In this document: positions 33,086 through 47,133 of the stretch, in pieces | Layout: each line of letters starts with the position of its first letter | Numbering within the stretch: position 1 is the stretch's first letter | From: Podocnemis expansa | Taxonomy: Eukaryota; Chordata; Testudines; Podocnemididae | Direction of reading: 5' to 3' | DNA: 64,000 nucleotides | Assembly: GCA_007922195.1 (NCBI GenBank) | Contig: ML681964.1 | Location: forward strand, 5,474,445-5,538,444 | The notes under the pieces: generated by a model | Seen by the model: only the letters and a program-made list of their open reading frames with translations | What the model was told of the DNA's origin: nothing | The model's database searches: none | Made by a program: the position numbers and the translations under genes

Positions 33086-33882
33086 CGTCACAGTATCTTA
33101 TCAGGGGCCCCAATTCCTCAAGGGATTCAGCCAACTCCATCGATTCCCATTGCCTCTGGGTCAGATTCTGTTCCCACTCAATCAGCAGGGGGAAAAGCAC
33201 CAAGCACCTTGCAGCAACAAGCCCTAACTGCCTGTTTGTGGGCCAACATACACAAAATCACAGGCTTCCTATATATGCTAAGTATCAGAACACCACCGTC
33301 TAATTCAGTAGCACCCCATAGTGAAATATTTTTGTTTCTATTGACCTGATGTTCCCATCTCAAGGTGTATAGCCATATCCAAGTGGAATGTAGGACATAA
33401 TCATGACAGCTCCACCACTGTTTTCTATGGTGACAAGTGTTCAGACCTGCTAAGTACAGGCAGACCTATTTTAAATGTGTAGTTAGTTCTCATGGTAGTT
33501 CTACAAATAGGCACATTCTGATATGCAGCTGGTAAGGGCAAGCGCTTCTTAAATTTAGTGCCACGCAGTGCTACAATGAACAAGATTCTCTAAGGCAGAT
33601 CAGGACACTGAAGTGTCAATGGTGTCTAGTCCTTTCATTTGGGCATTAAAAGAATTACTGCTGTTACTACAGGAAGGATGAAGGGGGAATATGTGCTCAA
33701 ATTATGTTTTGTAGGGAAATGCATTGTTGTATCTGTTAGGGGTACTTCAGTGTGCTCAGCCTCTTAGAACACTATGTGGGATGGACACATCTAACTTGCT
33801 GTTGATAATTACCCTACTGGAGAAAGCAAAGTTACTCTTATTAGAGTGGGCTAGTGAACTCTACAAATGCTAATAACTAATA

Positions 33883-34250
33883 CAGCTAGTCCTCACTTAG
33901 TGACCTACTCGTTTAGTGACCCCTCAGAGTTATGACCGGCTCTCTGATGAGTTGGTATTATGGCAATGTACGAGAACTCGCATCAACTCTCTCAGATTAC
34001 CTATATTTACAGTACACTATGCAAACTAAGTTCAGTACATTAGAGCTTAAAACATTTAAAATATATATTAAAAATGTTATAAATGATGCAAAGGTGACAT
34101 TAAAACTATCTACCGATGGTTGAAAAACCCACTACCAGTAAAGTACATTATGCCTGAAATACCGGTAAGGGCTGCTCCTCGTTTAGTGACCAATTCGTTT
34201 ATCAACCAGGTTTCAGGAACGGAACCCGGTCACTAAGTGAGGACTACCTG
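33883..34250. mobile_element. Tc1/mariner (pogo/Tigger-like) MITE
   Basis: Inverted ends CAGCTAGTCCTCACTTAGTG and CAGGTAGTCCTCACTTAGTG are flanked by TA on each side (33881-33882 and 34251-34252), the TA duplication of this superfamily. Internal CTCGTTTAGTGACC words extend the termini. The 368-bp element has no transposase; the 63-codon open frame inside it is fortuitous. Confidence 0.88.
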
Positions 34251-34252
34251 TA

Positions 34253-36429
34253 TGTCTTTTGCAACTTGCATTTTATTGTCAACAGGGAGTGCGCTACCAG
34301 TGCTCTGTTCTACCATGTATGATGTGACTACTATCCTTTATTGCCCTGAATGAACTAAATATAATCAGAAGTTAATTTGCCATGAAAATCTTAATGATAT
34401 TTGAAATTACAGATTAATGCACTGGAAGGATAACAATGAAAACTGTCAAGCTAGGAAAATATGCACAACAATAGCAGTAATAAAAGCATAATGTTTTTAA
34501 ATGTTGCCTATTAAAATCCCGCAATCTTTTGCTACTTACTTTGCAAGCAAATATGTTATTTTTTTGTTTTAATCTTGCTTTGCTCATTCAGACTTTCTCA
34601 ATCTCTCACCTTTCAGGGAAAAGCTAGCAAAATAAAAAAAAAAAAAAAAGTCCTTTGTTGCCCTCTAGCTAAATATCATTCTGTGTGTCTACATCCTCTG
34701 CTGCATCAAGTCTCAGTTAAGAAGCTATTTCAGGCAACATTCTTTTTGCCAAAATTGGCTTAAAATTTATGTTGCTTGAATTTAAGTGGGGCAATTTAAA
34801 TTGTGCGTGGGAAAGGGGTGTTTGAGGGGTTGTGAAGGGCAGTAGAGACAATTGAGTATCATTCTCTTCATTACAGTTTCTCTCAGCAAAAATATCACTT
34901 TTAGTCTCTAAACAGTCAGTCAAAAATCACACAAATTTGAGATCTTCTTTTCACTCTAATAAATTTCTATTAAAATTAATCCACTGATTTCCATAAAGAG
35001 ATCTGCTATCCTCTTTAATTTCTTCATCCTTTAGCCCACTTAAAAGGTACTTCCCACTCTCTGTGATATCTCTTGCAACATCTAAAAACATACTAAGTAA
35101 GAAACATCGGCTGTGTTTTGTATTAGATCAAGTTGTTTAATGCAGTAGCCTTTTCACAGAAGGGACATAGATAGGAATGCAGGAACGAAGAACTGAAAAA
35201 TATTCTGTTTTGAAAACTGTAAAGGAGAGAAGATTCAACTGACTGACGTAATATCAACATGTTGTGGAATTGTCACACGCTGACTGCCAAAAGAGTACAT
35301 TCCATCTGAAATGCTGAAGGGAAGGGAAATCCTGCAGGGTTGTATAGAGGAGATATACATCAACACATGTTAATCTATTTCTTGCTAGCCTCAGCTAATA
35401 TATGTCAACGGGAATTAAAAAGGATTATCGCAGCAGTCCACTATGTATTGGGATGGGCCAGAAAAATCAGCTTGAGATAGTTTCCATCACAATCTGTGCA
35501 GCTTGCTAGTAAGGTGAGAAGAAATGAGACTACTGTGCAAACCGGGGTGCTATGACGATTAACATACTGTACAGGGGAACAAAAGCCCCAAGTGGTCCCA
35601 ACTAGAAAGTTTTGCAAGTGCAGCATAATGAACTAAGAAGGTGAGCCCTAGAAGTTTAGCCGATGTCATCTGTACTTGTGGGACCTAAAGACTGTGAGAT
35701 GTGCTTAAATGTAGAGCAATGGAATTCTCACTGTCTCAAGGTGAAGGGACATATGGACAAAAGTAATATAGTAAAAATCTGATCTTGATTTTTCTAAAGA
35801 AAGTGAAAAGAAAAAGAGACCTGAAAATTTACAACCCTCCCAATAAAATCTGTAGATCATTCCTAAAAGAGGCATACCTAAGGCTTCGTGGCACTTTATT
35901 TGAGAATCTGAACAAAAGATGATGTGTTAAAAGTGACTGTTGTGTTTATTGCTGAACATTTCTATGGGGGAGGGGAATCTTTCTCCAGGACAAACTGCCA
36001 CCTTCTAGTTACCTTCAAAAAATGTTTTCAAAACAAAATTTGTGTGGATGAAGACACTGACATCTCCTCCAGCCCTTACCCAGATCCAACTTTGCACAAA
36101 GATGCTCAGAAAAAGGTGTGACTTTAGGACACAAGGACTTTATATAACAGAAACTACATATAACAACTATATTATATTCGTAAACACAAATTCAAATACA
36201 AGCCATCAAAGCCAGTCAAATGCATCAGTCTCAAACACCAACACCTTAAATTAAATGTAGAGCTTCTAGTTCAAGCAGTTTTGGAAAGATGAGTGAACCA
36301 AAAGCATGTTAGAAAAATGACTCAAGTTAAATTCACTTTAGTTTCTTACTACTCATTAGATTTGACTCCTGCTGATTTTGATTTCAAACCCAAGGTGCCA
36401 ATTGCATCTAATGTACATGTAACTTTTCT
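34253..36429. other. Long unrecognised AT-rich interval
   Basis: No gene, RNA or repeat ends recognised. Confidence 0.5.
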
Positions 36430-37130
36430 GCCAGAGCAGGCTGGCAGAACAAGGGCCAGGTTCTATACCTAGGGGTTTCCCAATAATGTAGCACCATCAA
36501 CCGGCTCTAGCCCCCACCCAGCCTTCAGGGATATCCTGCACTGTTCCCTGGGCACCCCAAAGGGGTAAGGCTTCCCCACTTGCAAGCATGAGTTTGAGCG
36601 TAGTAAACAGAACTTTTAATAGTAATAAAACAGAGTATAAAAGGCCAGATAACAGAAATCAGCGCTGATCTAGCAAATCAGTACAAAGCAAAAGTTCCCA
36701 ACAACCCACACTGCATCGCAGAGCATACAAGACTTAATGGCAAAACTGGTACTGATCTGGGTAATCAGTGCTAACTAGACTCCCAACTAACCATAGAGTA
36801 TGTAGGGAGTGTCTCTCATGCCAGCTGTCTGCAGCGCCAACTACTGTCACTCACTCCATCCAATAGCACTGTCCCTTGGCTCCACCCGCTGTGCACTGGC
36901 TACGCCCACCAGTCACTCACGCCACCCAGCGAGCCACTGGCCACTCTCAGTGTCCACTGGTTCCACCCGCTTTCTGCTGGCTCTGCCCACTGGTCGCTCA
37001 CGCCACCCAGCTCACTGATCTCACTGTCTGCTGGCTCCTCTTCAGTTACTCCAGCTCAGAGAGAGTTTGCCTCTCTCCCTAGTGATTCCAGCTCTTAAAC
37101 CTTAAGCAGCTGTAAGCAGCTACTTTCTTT
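36430..37130. repeat. LTR-like block with two tandem-repeat tracts
   Basis: GAGTATAAAAGGCC near 36631 is a TATA-like site. Downstream, a degenerate unit starting CTGATCTxGxxAATCAGT is repeated (about 36664 and 36753). From about 36880 a roughly 79-bp unit (TCCACCCGCT ... TCACGCCACCCAGC) is repeated. The order of TATA and tandem repeats suggests a retroelement terminal region. No coding domain is recognised, so the class is uncertain. Confidence 0.45.
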
Positions 37131-40100
37131 AACACGACAAAGGAGGCCTCAAAGAAGCCCAGCCAGATCTATAATTTGATAGGGGGCTAGATAGGTGAGG
37201 CAAATCTCCTCAGGCATCACTCCAGAAGACGACATGCCAATTCCCACCCGTCTTAAAACTTTTCCAGGCTGAAATAGCCAATGGCCTCTCTTACAGGTAT
37301 CTTTTTAACTAAGGTTAGCTTTTACCCTTTAACTAACCCAGACTGATTTGAAATAAACAGAGACTAGTGATTCACAAAAAGACAGTATTTTATATTTCCC
37401 TTCAGTAGAATTACAGATATTGACAGAATTGTGATCAGATTAAACTTAGATGCCATTACCCACTATGCCCGGCACCCACTATGCTAATACCTAATTGTGT
37501 TCTTTGTGTTCATGCTAATATAGGACCCATGCAGATTAAGTGCCCCCCCCCCCCCCGAAGCTGTTAAGGCACAGCTTCTAAGCCTGCCTTACGTACATAA
37601 AAACATTCTACACTGAGGTCAGATACCACTTGTGAAATGCCAGGCAAAGCACTTCCAAATCTGGCATTTAGGAAAAAGCCTGCTCCCACCTGTCAATTTA
37701 GTGAGTTACCTATGGTTAAAATAACATTACTTTTTATTACTTTTAAGCATGCTAATATGCAGCTTTTCAAACATGGTTAAAATTGTTGTTGGACTTTTAA
37801 AATAAAATAATAATAATGGACCTAACCTTTCAAGGTGCTGAGCATCTCCTGTGAAGTACAGAGCATCCTCAGCTTTTATTGCTCAAATTAATGGGAGGTG
37901 AGGATTCCTAGCAAGCTGCAGGATTTAGTCCTACAACAGACTTTACTCAGATGTTTGCAGCCTGAAGTTTGCCACATTGTACTGGATCTTAGAATAAGTG
38001 AAACTGATTCAGAGGTCAGTTCAGAAAACCATTTAAGCACAAGCTTAGCATTAAACCTATGGCTGAATTTCACTGACTTCACTTTGACTTAAATACATCC
38101 TTACCACTCTGTCATCTTGGTCAGGCATACAATTCTGTCACCAGAGCATAAGTATGGTGGTAGATGATAAATGATCAGTGGAGAATACTTTAACAGGTGC
38201 TTACGTATTTTTGCCAAATAGGAAGTATTTAAGTCAACTTAAGCAAAGGCCAGCAGGCTTTTGTGAGGAGCAGGGCAAAGTAAAGATAAAAACAAAGAAT
38301 GAAGTAAAATTAAAACAAACACAGAAAAGATAGTCTCACTGGTTTGGTTTAAGTAGTTTATAATGAAATATGGCTAGAGAATTCATCCCTATGGATCATC
38401 CCAACAAATAGCTGATGTTTTACTTTCTATTATATATTGTCCATTAAATAACACTTCAGTGAGTCTACATGACAGCATCTGGGCTTCAGCAAGTGCTTAA
38501 ATCAAGTGCTTTACCTTACTGAATCAGGGCCTAACCACACATTAACTTGGTCTCTCAGTCCACAATGAGAGAAATGTAAAAGCAAACAATATGCATGCTA
38601 CAAAATTAATTAGATTTCAGAAATTCTCTGTTTCAAGAAATCCATGTTGGTGTTAGAAACAAAACTAAGTCAAAACATATGTTTAAACATTTAATAAAAA
38701 GAATAAAACAAGCAGGACCAAGCTTATATTCCTGGCAAAGGACACTGCCTTTCACTCCCATCAAAGAACCAACTGTGTAATGCTGGTTTATGCCCAGGTG
38801 CTGTCACTAAGAGTCACTGAAGTGTTATTTAATGGGCAATAAATAATAGAAAATAAAATATCAACTATTTATTGGGATGATCCAAAGGGGTAAATCCTCC
38901 AGCTCTATTTAAATTATAAATAAAATTACTCAGACCAAACCAGTGAAACTATCATTTCTGTGTTTGTTTTAATTTTACTTTTTTCTTCATTTTTATCTTG
39001 GATTTCTCCCTGCCTCTCACAAAATCCTGCTGGCCTCTGGCACACTCATTCTCACCACAAAATGCTTTTACCTATTAACTGGTTCTCTTGGGAATGTAAT
39101 GGGTAGCACTCCAATAGTTTTAATCTGTGTTTCTGCTCAGGCAGCTGGCGCAGGATAAAGACAAAAGCGATGCTGGATTTTATCATCTATAACAACCTTT
39201 AGTGTAGCACTGTTAACCCCTGTGTCAACTTGAAAGATTAATAAGTAAAAAGAAGATAGCAAAACATGGGAAAGAGGTGCACAAAGTGACAAAGTAATAG
39301 CAAATTGGCCCATTACCGGCCAGTAGTTATTTTTACAACAGAATTCCTAAGGCCAAATTTTCAACAGGCCTCTAAATCCACCCATAACAATCACAGCCAT
39401 ATCTGACTGCATGTGTACATACAAGTCTGTAGTAATGAATATACCAAAACAATTTAAAGGTGCAAGATTACTGCATGCAAGTATGGATTTTGCATGTTTA
39501 CCTGACTGTGGTTGCACATATGGGTACAGTCCAGGGGAATCACTATATAATTGGGTCTCAGTTCTCCAGTGTGCAGTGGGGCCATTGGAAAGCTAGCTAC
39601 AGCTCCCTGATTCCTCACTGGTCCAGCCACGGCATCAATTAGAGCAGTCTCAGGTGTTGCTCTAATGCTTATCACATCAGTGGAGGTCTGGCATACTGGA
39701 GATCCAATTCCTCCCTGACAGATCCTTTCCTGGGATGCCCCCTATATTGAAGCCACTTCCAGGGGATCTAGGGCAGTAGACAACTCTCTTGAGAAGGAAA
39801 GTTATGTATAACCAGAATCTGGTCCCTTTGTGCCACCCGAGTAATGCTGCGGTGCAATATTGTATTTGAGGATTGGGCCAGGCCCTGAGTTTTTAGTGTC
39901 CGAGTATGTGAAATGAGCAAGAAGTGTTCTCCCATGGAATGAGCATCTTGTTCAGTTTCCCCACAGTTCCACTATCAATGTTAGGAGTTCCACTGTAAAC
40001 AAGTTGCTTGTGGTCAGCAGTATGTTTATTACCTAGATTTGTGCTAAGCACAGTTAGGCAACATACCAGTAAGTAAAGTGGCACCTTATTTATACTACAT

Positions 40101-41599
40101 CTCCTAGAAGTGCTACTAATACTGTAGATACCAGTCTGTAATAAGGTTTCAGGATATGGAGTATTAACTATAGACTATGGATTCCTAAAGCAGAGCTGCA
40201 ACATACTCCGTAACGAACTCACTGCTGATTGCTCATTGGATCCCCAGCATTAGAATGCATATCAAACCTTGCCAAAACCACTCTGAGGGCTCAGCATAGA
40301 ACCAGCAGAGTCATTTAACCATAAATGCTGCCAAGGACAAGACATTTTAGTTTAGCCTATAAGAAACTTCGTAATTTCCCCTGTTGGACAGCTCTTTCTA
40401 AACTGGAGTCTGCCATAAAAATGTAAAATTTGAGATTTCGATAACACCCTTTGGTAGGCAACATTCCAAACATAACAGGTAGCTGTTGCTGTGTGTAAGG
40501 TCAAGTGCAAAGGCAGGATCCTGTCATCATGATTCATGCCAGTTACACAAACAGAGTTTAAGGCAAGGAGTAACCAACATATCATTTAGTTCAACTTCCT
40601 GTAGCTCCCAGGCCACCAATTCCACCCACCAGATGCACACTAAACCTAACAACTAAAAGAAGACCAAAGTATTACATGCCTCCAGGAGAATAAACTATTA
40701 CATGCCACAGGCACAGAACAGGTGAGATCAAGGCGCACCAGAATTCAAGGACTATGCAATTGTATGGAAATGCTTAAGTGGGGGATACACAGTTAATCCT
40801 GGCAACTAGGCCCACATGCTGGAAACAAAGGCGTAACAACTCCAGGTCACCGCAAATCTAATCTGAGGGAGAACGCCTTCCCAACCAGACAGACCATGAG
40901 CCTCTGAGCAAGAATCGGCCAGACAAGCACCTGAGAGAGAGAATATGCTTGGTGCTACCTCAGAGCCCTGGCCAGCCCCATCCAGTGCTCCATCTCCAGC
41001 CACAGCCACCTCTGATACTCAAACGAGTATTTTTAAAAAACACCATCCCAGAATGCACTGGGGGGGACAAGGGGAGGAGTGCCTTCTTGACTCCTGCCAG
41101 AGGTCAGTTAAAACTTAGTGTTAGCAACATGAGACATGATTTCCTTGGCTACTCCCTCCAAAACCCTATAGATTCTTACTCTAGGAGAAATCCCACTGAT
41201 TTCGGTGGGACTATTTTAGGGGCAGTGTGGTAAGGGTGACAAAATTGGACCCCAAATCTTTTGTTTACTGTGGACCAATTTGTGGCAGGTATGCGCAGTC
41301 CATAGTAGCAGGGTGCAGTGCCTCCAAGACACAGTGTCTCTCAAGGCTCATTGTTTGCAAAGAAGCAGGAAGAAGGGGAAAGAAGTACTTGACTTCAGCT
41401 CTTGAAGGAGTGCAGCCTACTCCCCCTCACTGTGGTGAGCCAGCATTGCTTCTTGCTGCAGGCAGAAGGAAAGAATGCAGCCCTGTTTTCACCTGCAGCT
41501 AACCCCACCCCGTCTCTTCTATACGGTCCCTGGAGGGAGAATATGGTAGCAGGGCCTGTGCTGTGTCCAGTCAGATATCTCACCTCCAGCATGGTGACA
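37131..41599. other. Long unrecognised interval
   Basis: A poly-C run lies at about 37544-37557. No recognised gene or complete repeat. Confidence 0.5.
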
Positions 41600-41692
41600 C
41601 AATGTATCTGACAAAGAGGGTTCTAGCCCATGACAGCTTATGCCAAAATAAATTTCTTAGTCTTTAACGTGCTACAGGACTCCTCATTTGTT
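41600..41692 (+). mobile_element. Penelope-derived tail, single orientation, copy H
   Basis: Carries GTATCTGACAAAGAGGG ... CCCATGACAGCTTATGC followed by CTTAGTCTTTAACGTGCTAC and AGGACTCCT. It is a diverged subfamily. G8 of the hammerhead core is A and the GAAA block is GACA, so it is inactive. Confidence 0.65.
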
Positions 41693-42265
41693 TAATCTCC
41701 AACAGTGGACAATAACATATCTAGCCACATATTACTATACCAAGGAATGATATCTCCACTGTCAGCTGAACTCACACACTGAAGCATGAAACTGTTCCCT
41801 TGACATTTACTTTAACAGTATGCATAAGAGACCAGCATATTAATAAAGCTCTGCTTGTTCTAAGGTCATCCATATTTGTTCTCAGTTCTAATATTTGCCC
41901 TGGCTATCTGCAATCTCTCCATCTCTGACTTCACTAATGCTCACATTGCTCCCACCACATCAGTCAAAACACAGCTGCTAGAATTATTTCTCTCATCTGT
42001 TGATCTGAACTTCTGTCTCTACTTTAAATCTCTACCCTAGCTTTCCCTTGACTTCCACATCAACTTTAAACTTCTTTTCATCTTCAAGCCTCTGTAGGGT
42101 GTCCTGATTTTATAGGGATAGGACTCAAATTTGGGGCTGCCCTTTTTTTTTTTTTTTTAAAACACATAGTGATGCCTACTACCCCTCACCCCATCCCAAT
42201 CTACCATGGCCCACATTTCAGATCATATTACCTATGGTCTTCCTTTCCATGAGTGCCTCACCATT

Positions 42266-42351
42266 AGAGCTGGTCAGAAAAGGGGGGGGGGGAGGTTCTC
42301 AGTGAAAGTTTTGCTTTTTGTTGGAAAAACTGGAAACCTGAAAAACTGATG

Positions 42352-42403
<52 letters not shown>

Positions 42404-42413
42404 NNNNNNNNNN

Positions 42414-42473
<60 letters not shown>

Positions 42474-42700
42474 CAAATTTCAAAACAATTCCAAAAAACA
42501 AAACATTTTGAACTCAACACTGTCAAAAAAAATTTCCTACTCAAAACAGATTCAGTTTTTGCCAAAGAATTTCAGTTAGGGGATGGGGAGAACTGGACCA
42601 AACAAAAATGTATGGAAAACATATTTATAATTTTTTTCATTTAATCAATAGCTCAAATTTTCATTGAAAAAGTTTCGATAGAAATTTTTCAGCCAATGCT
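42266..42700. mobile_element. MITE-like element hosting a long (CA)n
   Basis: The left end AGAGCTGGTCAGAAAA pairs with the right end GAAATTTTTCAGCCAATGCT read in reverse (AGCATTGGCTGAAAAATTTC). The interior is rich in AAAATTT/TTTTGG words and contains the CA microsatellite. A related, more decayed copy begins AGAGCTGGTTAAAAA at 48757. Confidence 0.5.
42357..42472. repeat. (CA)n microsatellite containing an assembly gap
   Basis: More than 100 bp of pure CA on the two sides of a 10-N gap (42404-42413). The true length is unknown. Confidence 0.95.
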
Positions 42701-43076
42701 ATTCACCATGGGAAGATGAGGGAAGGTCAGAAGCAAAATCTTCTCTGTAGTTAAATACTCATGTTTATTAAATACTCATTTCTTCCCCTACAGGAGATTT
42801 CTGTTAGTTGTTAGCTACTATGGGAATTGGGACTGTGAGTGTGTTTGTGTGATTGGGGGTTATTTGGATCATTGTTCCCTGCTCACCTTTGATCACTAGC
42901 TTCAATCAGCCTTGTGATCACTCTTCCCCAGTGTGTTTAACGAGGGGCAAGGGCTGACCTAGGCAGAGAAGGCCTTAAAAGCCAATGGCTGAGCGATCAG
43001 AGGGAGCTTGTGAACAGGGGGACTGCAAACTGGGGAGTTTGAGATGGAGTTTGGGGAGGAGTTTGGTAAGGCCACA

Positions 43077-44145
43077 ATGGTGAAGAGGAGCCGCACTGCT
43101 TGTGCCAGCGCCCCTTCTGTCTCCTCCACCTGTGCCTGTAGCCAGACAGACATCCTGACCATGGATATTTCTACCCAGATCCTGGTGTGGACTTGCAGGG
43201 ACTGCAGCCTGCAGTTCCCTGTCTTCGACAATCAGGCTGGGGAGATGAATCAGTGTGACAGGTGTCTTCTGGTGGAATCTCTCAGGAGGCAGGTAGGAGA
43301 GTTACAGGAAGAGGTGTCTAGGCTAAGGAGTATCCATGCCGTGGAGAAGTTCCTCAGTAGCATCCATGAGGAGACATACAAGGAGGAGGACACTCTCCAG
43401 GTGCCGAAGACTGCCGCACCACTGGAGAAAGATGGGATGCCTATGGCAGAGGGAGGACACTGGCAGCTGGTTACCTCTGGCAGCAGACAGTGCTCCACCC
43501 CTACTCCCATCCCTCCCTCCATTGTCATGAAGAACCGTTACACAGAGATAAAGATGATGGATGAGGTAGAACAGGAAACGCCATGCACCCCCGAGGCTGG
43601 GAGGATCACAGCCACCACAGCTAGGAGGAAACACAGGGTTGTGGTAGTTGGGGACTCACTTCTGAGGGGGACGGAGGCACCCATCTGTCGCCCTGACAAG
43701 GCCTCGTGGGAGGTATGCTGCCTGCCAGGTGCCTGCATGCGAGACATTATGGAGGGATTGTTGAGAATCATCTGCCCCTCTGACTACTACCCCATGCTTC
43801 TCATCCATGTGGGAAACAATGATACTGCGAGAGGTGATCCTCGGCAGATCAAAGGTAACTACAGGGCTCTGGGAGTGCAGGTGAAAGTTTGGAGCACAGG
43901 TGGTGGTGTTCTCAATCCTTCCAGTCAAAGATAGCGGCATGAGCAGAGACAGATGCATCCTAGAGATGAATGCCTGGCTGCAAAGATGGTGTCGTCAGGA
44001 GGGCTTTGGCTTCCATGACCATGGAGTACTGTTCCAGGAAGAAGGACTGCTAGGCAGAGATGGACTCCATCTGTTGAAGAAGGGGAAGACCATATTCGGA
44101 CATTGACTGGCTGACCTAGTGAGGAGGGCTTTAAACTAGGTTTGA
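43077..44145 (+). pseudogene. CR1 ORF1, copy 2, frameshifted
   Basis: The ATG is aligned to MVKRSRTA of copy 1. Cysteine motif, heptad segment and GDSLLRG are retained. HVGNNDTARG has Asn for Thr beside the block III Asn. A net 2-nt loss near 43888 shifts the frame in the GARVKEFG-equivalent region. In the new frame the sequence continues with ILPVKDSG, GRDGLHLLKKG and a premature TGA at 44104, where copy 1 has Arg. Confidence 0.9.
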
Positions 44146-47133
44146 AGGGGGAAGGAGACCAAAGCCCACAGGTAAGGGACAATGTGGGGGACCTGCGGGA
44201 AGGGATGGAACTTGAGGGGAACAGGGACTGTAACACCAGGGATAAAAGAGAAGGTAGTTGGAACATGGGGGGAGGAGAATCAAATAATTATGTTACATGT
44301 TCTAATGAAGCTTTAATACCTGAGGCAGGTGCAGGAGGACAATCCCAGGAGAAAATGCAAGAAGGTAGATGCAAAAGAACTGAAAATCGACTTGGGAAAG
44401 TAGGGCAATCAGCCTGGTATCTTAGGTGCCTGTAAACGAATGCGAGGAGCCTGGGAAACAAGCAGGAAGAATTGATAGTACTGGCGCAGACAAGGAACTA
44501 TGATATAATTGGAATAACAGAGACATGGTGGGATAGCTTGCTTGACTGGAGCTCTGCCATGGATGGGTATAAGTTGTTCAGGAAGAAGAGGGGGACGAGT
44601 ATATGTAAAAGCTGTATGACTGCTCAGAGCTCCATTATGGAAGTGGAACCGAGCCAGTTGAAAATCTGTGGGTTAAGCTTAGAGGAGAGGGCAACAAGGG
44701 GGTGTCGTGGTGGATGTCTGCTATAGACCTCCAGACCAGAAGGAGGAGGTGGATGAGGCATTCTATGGACAACTGGGAGAAGTTTCCAGATCACAGGCCC
44801 TGGGTCTCATGGGGGACTTCAATTACCCTGACATGTGCTGGGAGGCCAATACAGCAGTGCACAGGCAATCCAGGGAGTTTTTGGAGAGTGTTGAGGACAA
44901 CTTCCTGGTACAAATGCACCTCTTGACCTGCTGCTCACAAAACAGAGAAGAATTGACTGGGGACGTAGACGTTAATGGCAACCTGGGCAGCAGTGGCCAT
45001 GAGATGATAAGAGTTCAAGATGCTGATTAATGGAAAAAAGGAAAGAAGCAAAACGCAGACGCTGGACTTCAGAAAAGCAGATTTTGGCTCCCTCAGGGAA
45101 CTGATGGGCAGGATCCCTTGGGAGGCTGATCTGAAGGGGAAAGGTGTCCAAGAGAGCTGGTTGCATTTTAAAGAAACCCTGCCAAGGGCACAGGAAGATA
45201 CCATTCCAATGAGCAGGAAGAACAGCAAATCTGGAAGGCGCCCAGAGTGGCTTAACAGAGAACTCTGCACTGAGCTAAAGCATAAAAAGGAAGCTTATGG
45301 GAAATGGAAGCTTGGACAGATGACTAAGGAAGCATATAAAGATACTGCTCAGGACTGCTGGGATAAAATCAGAAAGGCCAAAGGACAATTGGAGTTGCAG
45401 CTAGCAAGGGATGTGAAGGATAACAGGAAGGGGTTCTACAAGTATGTCAATAACAAGAAGAGGATCAAGGATGGTGTAGGTCCCTTACTGAATAGCGCAG
45501 GTATCCTCGTGATGGAGGATGGGGAAAAGGTTCAAGTGCTCAATGTTTTTTTTACTTCAGTTTTCGCAGGGAGGGCCAGCTCCCAGCCCACTACACTAGG
45601 CATGGAAGATTGGAGAGAAGAAGAGAGGCCCTTGGTGACAGAAGGTCAGGTTAGGGACTACTTAAAGAAGCTAGATGGGCACAAGTCCATGGGGCCAGAC
45701 AACCTTCATCCGAGGGTGCTGAGGGACTTGGCCGATGAGGTAGCAGTACCACTGGTGGTTATCTTTGAAAACTCGTGACAAACGGGGGAGGTGCCGGAGG
45801 ACTGGAAAAAAGCAAATATAGTGCCTATCTTCAAGAAAGGCAAAAAGGAAGATCCAGGGAATTACAGGCCTGTCAGTCTCACCTCAATCCCTGGAAAAAT
45901 CATGGAACAGATTCTCAAAGAATCCATCCTGAAACACTTGGAGGAAAATAGAGTGATCAGCAACAGTCAGCGTGGAGTCACCAAGAATAAATCGTGCCTG
46001 GCCAACTTCATCACCTTCTATGATGAGATGACTGGATTTGTGGGTGCGGGAAGAGCTGTTGATGTGATATACCTCAAATTTAGTAAGGCTTTTGATACAG
46101 TTTCCCAAAGCATTCTCATCAGCAAGTTGAGGCAGCTTGGGTTGGATGTGTGGACTGTAAGGTAGATAGAGAACTGGCTAGATCAACGGTTTCAGCATGT
46201 AGGAATCAATGGCTCCGTGTCTAGTTGGCAACCAGTAATGAGTGGTATGCCCCAGGGGTCGGTCCTGGGGCCAGTTCTGTTCAGCATTTTCATTAATGAT
46301 CTGGATGACGGGATAGACTGCACACTCAGTAAGTTTGTGGATGAAACCAAGCTGGGGGGAACGGTAGACAAGCTGGAGGGCAGGGAGAAGATTCAGGAAG
46401 ACCTTGACAAATTGCAGCAGTGGGCCAATAGAAATCTCATGAGGTTCAACAAGGACAAGTGCAAAGTCCTACACTTGGGATGGAAAAACCCCATGCACTG
46501 CTACAGGCTGGGGAGCGATCAGCTAAGTAGCAGCACCATAGAAAAGGATCTGGGGGTCCTGGTGGATGGGAAGCTGGATATGAGTCAGCGGTGTGCTCTT
46601 GCTGTCAAAAAGGCCAATCGCATACTGGGCTGCATCAGAAGAAGCACTCCCAGAAGATCGAGGGATATGATCATTCCCCTTTATTCAGCACTGGTGAGGC
46701 CACATCTGGAATACTGTGTCCAGTTTTGGGCTCCCCACTACAAAAAGGACGTGGACAAATTACAGTCCAGCGGAGGGCAACAAAAATGATCAAGGGGCTG
46801 GAGCACAAGCTCTATGAAGAAAGACTGAAGGAACTAGGCTTATTTAGCCTGCAGAAGAGAAGACTGAGGGGGGATTTGATAGCAACCTTCAGCTACCTGA
46901 AGGGATGCTCCAAGGAGGATGGAGCTCAGCTGTTCTCAGTGGTAACAGAAGATAGAACAAGGAGCAATGGTTTCTGGTTGCAGCTGGGGAGGTCAAGGCT
47001 GGATATTAGGAAAAACTTTCTTACTAGGAGGGTGGTAAAGCATGGGAATGGGCAACCTAGGGAGGTGGTGGAACCTCCATCTTTGGGCATGTTTAAGGCC
47101 CAGCTGGATAAAACTCTAGCTAGAATAAATTAG
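44142..47133 (+). pseudogene. CR1 ORF2, copy 2, multiply disrupted
   Basis: Endonuclease: TAC-to-TAA in the YTNARS motif (44433), a deletion with frameshift after YKLFRK (about 44590), another internal deletion near 44915, and the catalytic SDH changed to SGH (GGC at 44995-44997). Reverse transcriptase: TGA at 45776, TAG at 46163, the catalytic dyad Asp-Asp changed to Asp-Glu (GAA at 46343-46345), and a small deletion with frameshift near 46760. The C-terminal region through [16 protein letters not shown] is still readable. Enzymatically dead. Confidence 0.92.

Noticed and set aside
33932..34123. 63-codon open frame
   Set aside because: Lies wholly inside the non-coding mariner-like MITE.
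42264..42579. Open frames rich in Cys-Val and His-Thr
   Set aside because: Translations of the CA microsatellite and the N gap.
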